Part shown: in pieces, positions 61,865 through 64,000 of the stretch | Numbering within the stretch: position 1 is the stretch's first letter | Layout: each line of letters opens with the position of its first letter | From: Rudanella sp031411995 | GTDB lineage: Bacteria; Bacteroidota; Bacteroidia; Cytophagales; Spirosomataceae | Direction of reading: 5' to 3' | Assembly: GCA_031411995.1 (NCBI GenBank) | Contig: JANOCD010000049.1 | Location: 26,386 to 90,385, forward strand | Length of the DNA: 64,000 nt | Made by a program: the position numbers and the translations under genes | Notes under the pieces: model-generated | What the model was told of the DNA's origin: nothing | The model's input: the letters and a program-made list of their open reading frames with translations, nothing else | The model's database searches: none

Positions 61865-64000
61865 ATGCAACTAAAAGCCATTGCCCTGAGTGGGGCAGGT
61901 ATTGGAGTCGCCTTACTACTCTCGTCTTTTTTAGGGCTGTTTGGAGGACGAGTCGACTTCAACACCGAGGTAAAGCCGCTTCTGAACAAAAACTGCATTG
62001 CCTGTCACGGCGGGGTTAAAAAAGCAGCCGGTTTTTCGGTGCTGTTCCGGCACGAGGCTGTGGCACCCACCAAGTCGGGCAAACCCGCCATTGTGCCGGG
62101 CGATGCCGATGCCAGTGAGATGATTCGCCGATTGACCCTCGACGACCCCGAGGAACGGATGCCGCTAGACCACCCCGCCCTCAAAGACGATGAAATTGAC
62201 CTCCTCCGCAACTGGATTGATCAGGGGGCCGAGTGGGGCAATCATTGGGCTTATACTACAATCGAAAAACCTGAAGTTCCCAAAATTGGCACGTTCTGGT
62301 CGCGGTCCGGCCTGGATTGGCTGGGGCTGGCCAAAAATGACGAATCGGCCTGGGCGAAGAACGAAATTGATGCCTTTGTCCTGGATAAAATTCAATCGGT
62401 AAAAACCACCGCAACCGATCCAAATCAGGCCGATGCCCTGAAACCCGCCCCCGAAGCCGACCGCCCAACCCTGCTCCGGCGGGTGGCCCTCGACCTGACG
62501 GGCCTGCCGCCAACCCCCGAAGAAGTCGCGACTTATTTGGCGGACAAATCGCCCGAGGCCTACGACAAAGCCGTTGACCGACTGATGGCTTCCCCCGCTT
62601 ATGGCGAAAAATGGGCGGGCATGTGGCTCGACTTGGCCCGCTACGCCGACACCAAAGGCTACGAACGCGACCCCGGACGCAAAATCTGGCGATACCGCGA
62701 CTGGCTCATCAAGGCATTCAATGCCGACAAACCCTACGATCAGTTCCTGACCGAGCAACTCGCGGGCGATCTCATGCCCAACCGCGACCCCGCAACGGGT
62801 TTACCCAAGGTGGATCAGTTAATTGCCACAGGTTTCCATCGCAACACGATGAACAATGACGAAGGTGGCACACAGGACGAGGAGTTCCGGGTGGCCGCCG
62901 TCATCGACCGGGTCAGCACCACCTGGGATGTATTTGGGGGCACAACATTTGCCTGTGTGCAGTGCCACAGCCACCCCTATGATCCGTTTACCCACGAAGA
63001 ATACTACAAGTACATGGCGTTTTTCAACAACGCCCGCGACGAAGATGTGACGACCGATACGCCCACCCTCCGGTTCTACAAAAACAGGGATTCGGTTCAA
63101 TTACAGGCCTTGGAGCAGTGGATGGGCAAGGTGGCTCCCCTCAGCCAAACAACCGAGCAACGGCTGTTTTTGCGGACAATGGAACCCAAATTCAACTCCC
63201 ATGCCCTCGATCAGTACCAAAAAGCTTCCCTTGTCGATGCCAAGTTTTTGGGGATGTTACACAACAGCTCAGCCCGGCTTCCGGGGGTGACGCTGACGGG
63301 CAAAAACCGCCTGTTGCTGGCCTGGGGCAACAAAACCCCCGGCGCCACGCTCACCATCCGGCGCGATGCCACAACGGGGCCGGTGCTGGCTACACTGCCT
63401 GTTCCGGCAACGGGAAAAGACACGGTGCAGATTTTTCCGTTGCCCGCTACGGTTGGCAAACACAACCTGTTTTTATCGTTAAACAACCCCAAAGGCGAAA
63501 ATAACTGGGTGATGATCAAGTGGCTTGCCTTTCAAACGGCCCTGCCGGGAGAAGCCGCCGAAGTAATTGGGCCAATAGAAACTGAATACGCCTTGCTGCT
63601 CAATAAAAAACCTGACACCACGCCCATCATGCTCGACGGTACGGGTGATCTGGCCCGCCCAACCCACGTTTTTGACCGGGGAAATTGGCTCGTGAAGGGC
63701 AAACAGGTGCAACCCGACGTTCCGAAGTCATTCCCGCCGATGACCAAAAACTTGCCTAAGAACCGCTTAGGGTTGGCTCAGTGGATGACCAACCGGCAAC
63801 ACCCGCTCACGGCGCGGGTAGCCGTGAACCGGCTGTGGGAACAACTATTTGGGATGGGCCTGGTGGAAACCGTCGAAGATTTTGGCACCCAGGGCATCGC
63901 ACCGTCTCACCGTGAACTACTTGACTATCTGGCTGTTGAATTCATAGAAACGGATAAATGGAGCGTCAAGAAACTGTTGAAGCGAATGGTGTTGTCGGCC
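61865..64000 (+). CDS. DUF1549/DUF1553 protein with N-terminal cytochrome-type (planctomycete PSC) domain, partial
   Basis: Open from ATG 61865 to the window edge, without a stop over 712 codons. It has an N-terminal membrane anchor (MQLKAIALSGAGIGVALLLS), a heme-binding CIACHGG in a PSCyt1 domain (about 37-115), then DUF1549 (LLRRVALDLTGLPPTPEEV … GEKWAGMWLDLARYADTKGY) with a second CVQCHSHPYDPF, and the start of DUF1553 (PKNRLGLAQWMTNRQHPLTARVAVNRLWEQLFG). Family members are abundant in Planctomycetes and some Bacteroidota and are linked to degradation of complex polysaccharides. The 3' end lies beyond the window. Confidence 0.92.
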   Translation, partial: MQLKAIALSGAGIGVALLLSSFLGLFGGRVDFNTEVKPLLNKNCIACHGGVKKAAGFSVLFRHEAVAPTKSGKPAIVPGDADASEMIRRLTLDDPEERMPLDHPALKDDEIDLLRNWIDQGAEWGNHWAYTTIEKPEVPKIGTFWSRSGLDWLGLAKNDESAWAKNEIDAFVLDKIQSVKTTATDPNQADALKPAPEADRPTLLRRVALDLTGLPPTPEEVATYLADKSPEAYDKAVDRLMASPAYGEKWAGMWLDLARYADTKGYERDPGRKIWRYRDWLIKAFNADKPYDQFLTEQLAGDLMPNRDPATGLPKVDQLIATGFHRNTMNNDEGGTQDEEFRVAAVIDRVSTTWDVFGGTTFACVQCHSHPYDPFTHEEYYKYMAFFNNARDEDVTTDTPTLRFYKNRDSVQLQALEQWMGKVAPLSQTTEQRLFLRTMEPKFNSHALDQYQKASLVDAKFLGMLHNSSARLPGVTLTGKNRLLLAWGNKTPGATLTIRRDATTGPVLATLPVPATGKDTVQIFPLPATVGKHNLFLSLNNPKGENNWVMIKWLAFQTALPGEAAEVIGPIETEYALLLNKKPDTTPIMLDGTGDLARPTHVFDRGNWLVKGKQVQPDVPKSFPPMTKNLPKNRLGLAQWMTNRQHPLTARVAVNRLWEQLFGMGLVETVEDFGTQGIAPSHRELLDYLAVEFIETDKWSVKKLLKRMVLSA

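Overview
The window looks like a chromosomal segment of a Bacteroidota bacterium in the order Cytophagales, probably Spirosoma or a close relative. The basis is the gene content: a SusC/SusD pair, GldC, a CHU_C-type gliding/T9SS C-terminal domain, DUF5916, DUF1460 and DUF3127 proteins, and many secreted lipoproteins. Bacteroidota-type promoters (TTG, about 20 nt, TAnnTTTG) are visible upstream of the tRNA genes. The genus is an inference; no rRNA is present.

Layout. 1-1.9 kb: debris, namely a DUF262/DUF1524 (GmrSD-like) defence gene with two in-frame stops, then a frameshifted fragment of the 3' end of mutS. 2-11.4 kb: three GH13 alpha-amylase-family enzymes (one exported neopullulanase-like, one without a signal peptide, one lipoprotein), a DUF1460 protein, sucC, a LolD-type ATPase and rpe. 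11.6-27.3 kb: mostly housekeeping genes (ligA, dapA, cinA, a 2-oxoacid dehydrogenase E2, a deoxynucleotidase and a deoxynucleoside kinase), mixed with envelope genes (DUF5916, M48 protease, asparaginase-family enzyme, GldC, DUF4197).

27.3-35.5 kb: an 8.2-kb integrative element inserted in the 3' end of a tRNA-Leu(GAG) gene, bounded by a 38-bp perfect direct repeat. It carries a tyrosine integrase, an excisionase-like HTH protein, and a tightly coupled set of genes: a small VRR-NUC-like protein lacking the catalytic residues, a RepA-like RecA-fold ATPase and a DUF6371 zinc-finger/Toprim protein. Two families of short repeats look like replication or partition sites: paired GTTTCCTGTTTCCT palindromes between the ATPase and Toprim genes, and CCGCAGACAA iterons in two places. 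No relaxase, capsid or obvious cargo is visible. I consider this the most interesting system here: a minimal self-replicating integrative element or satellite.

35.5-46.2 kb: tRNA-Leu, two identical tRNA-Lys(TTT), a DUF3127 protein, a TPR/SH3 membrane protein, an SDR enzyme, a CHRD lipoprotein, a type-B T9SS substrate, rlmD, a DNRLRE protein, dnaB, pyrE and a small membrane protein. 46.4-64 kb: a nutrient-use region with a sorbosone-dehydrogenase-like protein, an AraC regulator, a DUF5107/TPR protein and sugar-porter MFS pair, SusC/SusD, a VCBS/ASPIC lipoprotein, and a DUF1549/DUF1553 cytochrome-type protein that runs off the end. This last block resembles a carbohydrate or glycoside uptake locus without a classical glycoside hydrolase in view.
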